This document shows positions 61,995-64,000 of a stretch of 64,000 nt of DNA, piece by piece (positions within the stretch are counted from its first letter, which is position 1; every line of letters starts with the position of its first letter). The position numbers and the translations under genes are program-made. This stretch comes from Bradyrhizobium diazoefficiens USDA 110 (GTDB lineage Bacteria; Pseudomonadota; Alphaproteobacteria; Rhizobiales; Xanthobacteraceae): contig NC_004463.1 in the NCBI RefSeq assembly GCF_000011365.1, positions 8,418,001 through 8,482,000 of the forward strand. Reading direction: 5' to 3'. The notes under the pieces were generated by a model, which saw only the letters and a program-made list of their open reading frames with translations, ran no database searches and was not told where the DNA came from.

Positions 61995-63791
61995 ATGGAA
62001 AGACGTCTGGCTGCCATTGTTTGCGCCGATGTCGCCGGCTATTCGCGCATGATGGGCAGCGACGAGGCTGGCACCCATGCCGCCTTCAAGGCGCATCGCA
62101 GCGCGATTCACCCCATCATCCTCAATCACGGCGGCCGCGTCGTGAAGAACACCGGCGACGGCTTCCTGCTGGAGTTCCCCTCGATCGTCGGCGCCACCGA
62201 AGCCGCGATCGCGATGCAGACGCTGATGGCGGAGCGCAACCACCATCTGCCGGCTGACCGCGCCATGCAGTTCAGGCTCGGCATCCACATGGGCGACGTC
62301 ATCGCCGACGAGGACGAGGTGTTCGGTGACGATGTCAACATTGCCGTCCGCCTGGAATCGGTGGCGAGCCCCGGCGGCTTCGCCATCTCGGCCAAGGCCT
62401 ACAGCGAGGCGAACAAGCATCTCACCGTGCCGCTGGTCGATGGCGGCAACCATCGCTTCAAGAACATCAAGGATGCGGTCGGGGTCTGGACCTGGAAGCC
62501 CGAGGGCGCACGGGCGATCGCCCCCGAGCTGAGGGAGGCCTCCGCACTCTCGCAGCAGTACCGCACCGCGATCGTCGGCGTGCTGCCCTTCGCCAATCTC
62601 AGCGACGCCCAGGACGAATACTTCTCCGACGGCCTGACCGAGGATCTGATCCACGCGCTGTCGCTGCAATCCTTCTATCGGGTGCTGAGCCGCAACTCGA
62701 CCTTCGCCTTCAAGGGCAAGAACACGAGCACTCGGCTGATCGCGCGCGAGATCGACGCCACCTATCTGATCCAGGGCTCGGTGCGGCGCGCCGGAGCCAA
62801 GATCCGCGTCACCGCGGAGCTGATCGCGCCGGAGACCGGCGAGCAGCTCTGGACCGGGCGCTACGACCGCGACATCGGCGACTTCTTCGCGATGCAGGAC
62901 GAGATCACCACCAACCTGTCCGCCGCCATCGCCACCGAGATCGTCCGCGCGGAGGCCTCGGCGCCCGCGCGGCTCTCGACCGACGTAACCGCGTGGGACC
63001 GCTTCCTCAAGGGGCTGTCGCATTACTACCGGCAGACCAAGGAGGACCTGGCCGCCGCCATCGACCTGTTCCGGGAGGCCATCGCGGTCGATCCCAAGCT
63101 GTCGATCGCGCACGCCTACCTTGCCACGATCCAGATCCAGAGCATCCAGTTCGGCTGGGTCAAGGGTACGCGGGAGATGTGGGCCGAGGCGATGAACCTC
63201 GCCGAAACCAGTGTCCGGCTCGACCCGCGCTCCTCCTTCGCGTTCTCGATCCTGTCCTGGGCCCATGCGATGGAAGGGCATTACGAGGCCGCGATGGACG
63301 CCGCCAAGCGCGCGGTCGCACTCAACCCCTACGACAACGGCGCGCGCGGCGTGCTCGGCATCTGCCATTTCGTGATCGGCGAGCACCGCGAGGCGATCGA
63401 GCTGTTTTCGATGGCCGCGCAGCGCGACAACAGCGACCCGCGCTACCAATGGGCCGCACTGAACGCGTTCAGCCATTATCTGTTGGGGCAGTATGACGCG
63501 ACCCTGTCGTGGGCCCGCGAGCAGCTCTACATCAACCCGAACCACATGCAGGCGCTGGCGATCCGAGCCGCAGCGCTGGCGCAATTGGGGCGGACCGGCG
63601 AGGCCGTCGAGGCGACCCGCGTGCTCATGGGCAACTACCCGACCCTGAATGTCGACCGCCATTTGCGCAATTTCCACTGGAAGCGGCCCGAGGACCTCGC
63701 TCATTACCGCGAGGGGCTTCTGAAGGCGGGCGTGCCGCTCGGCAAGCTGACGCTGGTCCAGAGCGACGTCAAACGCGCCGCCGAGTCCTGA
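61995..63791 (+). CDS. Class III adenylate/guanylate cyclase-homology / TPR protein, intact
   Basis: A 598-residue protein, the intact counterpart of the damaged genes at 43806 and 24362. Residues 1-165 are a cyclase-homology domain: RRLAAIVCADVAGYSRMMGS (first metal Asp), KNTGDGFLLEFPSIVGATEA (second) and FGDDVNIAVRLESVASPGG. Residues ~195-330 are the CadC-like TolB-type part (AIVGVLPFANLSDAQDEYFS), followed by TPR helices to the end. GGAG lies upstream of the ATG. Possibly makes cAMP, but the specificity residues are not decisive. Confidence 0.9.
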   Translation: MERRLAAIVCADVAGYSRMMGSDEAGTHAAFKAHRSAIHPIILNHGGRVVKNTGDGFLLEFPSIVGATEAAIAMQTLMAERNHHLPADRAMQFRLGIHMGDVIADEDEVFGDDVNIAVRLESVASPGGFAISAKAYSEANKHLTVPLVDGGNHRFKNIKDAVGVWTWKPEGARAIAPELREASALSQQYRTAIVGVLPFANLSDAQDEYFSDGLTEDLIHALSLQSFYRVLSRNSTFAFKGKNTSTRLIAREIDATYLIQGSVRRAGAKIRVTAELIAPETGEQLWTGRYDRDIGDFFAMQDEITTNLSAAIATEIVRAEASAPARLSTDVTAWDRFLKGLSHYYRQTKEDLAAAIDLFREAIAVDPKLSIAHAYLATIQIQSIQFGWVKGTREMWAEAMNLAETSVRLDPRSSFAFSILSWAHAMEGHYEAAMDAAKRAVALNPYDNGARGVLGICHFVIGEHREAIELFSMAAQRDNSDPRYQWAALNAFSHYLLGQYDATLSWAREQLYINPNHMQALAIRAAALAQLGRTGEAVEATRVLMGNYPTLNVDRHLRNFHWKRPEDLAHYREGLLKAGVPLGKLTLVQSDVKRAAES

Positions 63792-63977
63792 CAGGCGGAC
63801 TGCGGCCGCGCGACGATCTCTCGTCCGCTCTTGTTGACAGCACAGTGAATTCAGCCACACTTTGTCACACGCTGAAGTAGTATAGTCGGCGGCGGCCGCG
63901 CTGGCTGTTTGTTAGGACTTTCCGCGCTTGATCGGCGCGTCTGATTTTCACGATTCGCCGTTTTCAGGAATTGGGCC

Positions 63978-64000
63978 ATGCATCACCCCGCCTCGAAGCC
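63978..64000 (+). CDS. Start of a gene cut by the window edge
   Basis: ATG with AGGA eight bases upstream, then MHHPASK. Too short to identify. The TTGACA at 63834-63839 could be part of its promoter. Confidence 0.35.

Noticed and set aside
57147..63860. Very long antisense frames (328, 624 and 666 residues) opposite core genes
   Set aside because: High-GC shadows of hisN, the LysR/TSUP genes and the cyclase gene; Arg/Ala/Gly/His-rich and without family likeness.

Overview
The window looks like a chromosome segment of a Bradyrhizobium-type alphaproteobacterium. Supporting signs are the high GC, a ClpXP adaptor of the CpdR type, a suhB-type small RNA beside an IMPase-family gene, a Bug-family binding protein, FixK-like and HWE-kinase genes, and many short hypothetical proteins of kinds I associate with this genus. 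These assignments rest on reading motifs by eye; no search was run.

The tRNA-Val(GAC) gene at 54804-54878 divides the window. Positions 54951-64000 read like core genome: dense, intact, high-GC genes (cpdR, N-formylglutamate amidohydrolase, a minus-strand sRNA, a HisN-like phosphatase, a Bug binding protein, LysR/TSUP divergent pair, GFA, LysE, an intact cyclase-homology/TPR protein). Positions 1-54300 read like an accessory island lying against the 3' end of that tRNA: mosaic GC, small genes, long gene-poor gaps, one IS110-family element and many broken genes. Such islands commonly use a tRNA 3' end as attachment site.

Layout of the accessory part: 1-3777 a type I secretion operon with an RTX substrate made almost wholly of repeats; 4670-9313 a cassette with two paralogous HD-domain proteins, an oxidoreductase, a cupin and a GlxA-type regulator, with one ~90-bp leader sequence repeated in front of both arms; 9629-14250 fragments (RNase HII, TPR, RecB-like nuclease) mixed with small genes including a PilZ protein; 14724-25561 a flavin monooxygenase, an alpha/beta hydrolase-cyclase gene with a nonsense codon, a transglycosylase/L,D-transpeptidase divergent pair, an outer-membrane barrel protein and a Crp/Fnr regulator; 25721-38640 many small genes, a short DNA ligase, a broken protease-like gene, an HWE kinase; 38562-41860 isochorismatase/PAP2 operon, NRAMP remnant, DUF3147 pair and porin/kinase remnants; 42052-43507 the IS element with an 11-bp direct repeat; 43806-48240 broken cyclase and amine-oxidase genes; 49498-53532 a tight cluster of a GIY-YIG/DUF4357-like protein, an unknown protein, an AAA ATPase and a broken DUF2130 gene.

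The best candidates for something undescribed are the 49.5-53.5 kb ATPase/nuclease-like cluster and the 4.7-9.3 kb duplicated HD cassette. A cross-cutting feature is decay by single events: three in-frame stop codons and several one-base shifts, often in homopolymers, all left of the tRNA. Real pseudogenization is likely, but sequencing error cannot be excluded from sequence alone.
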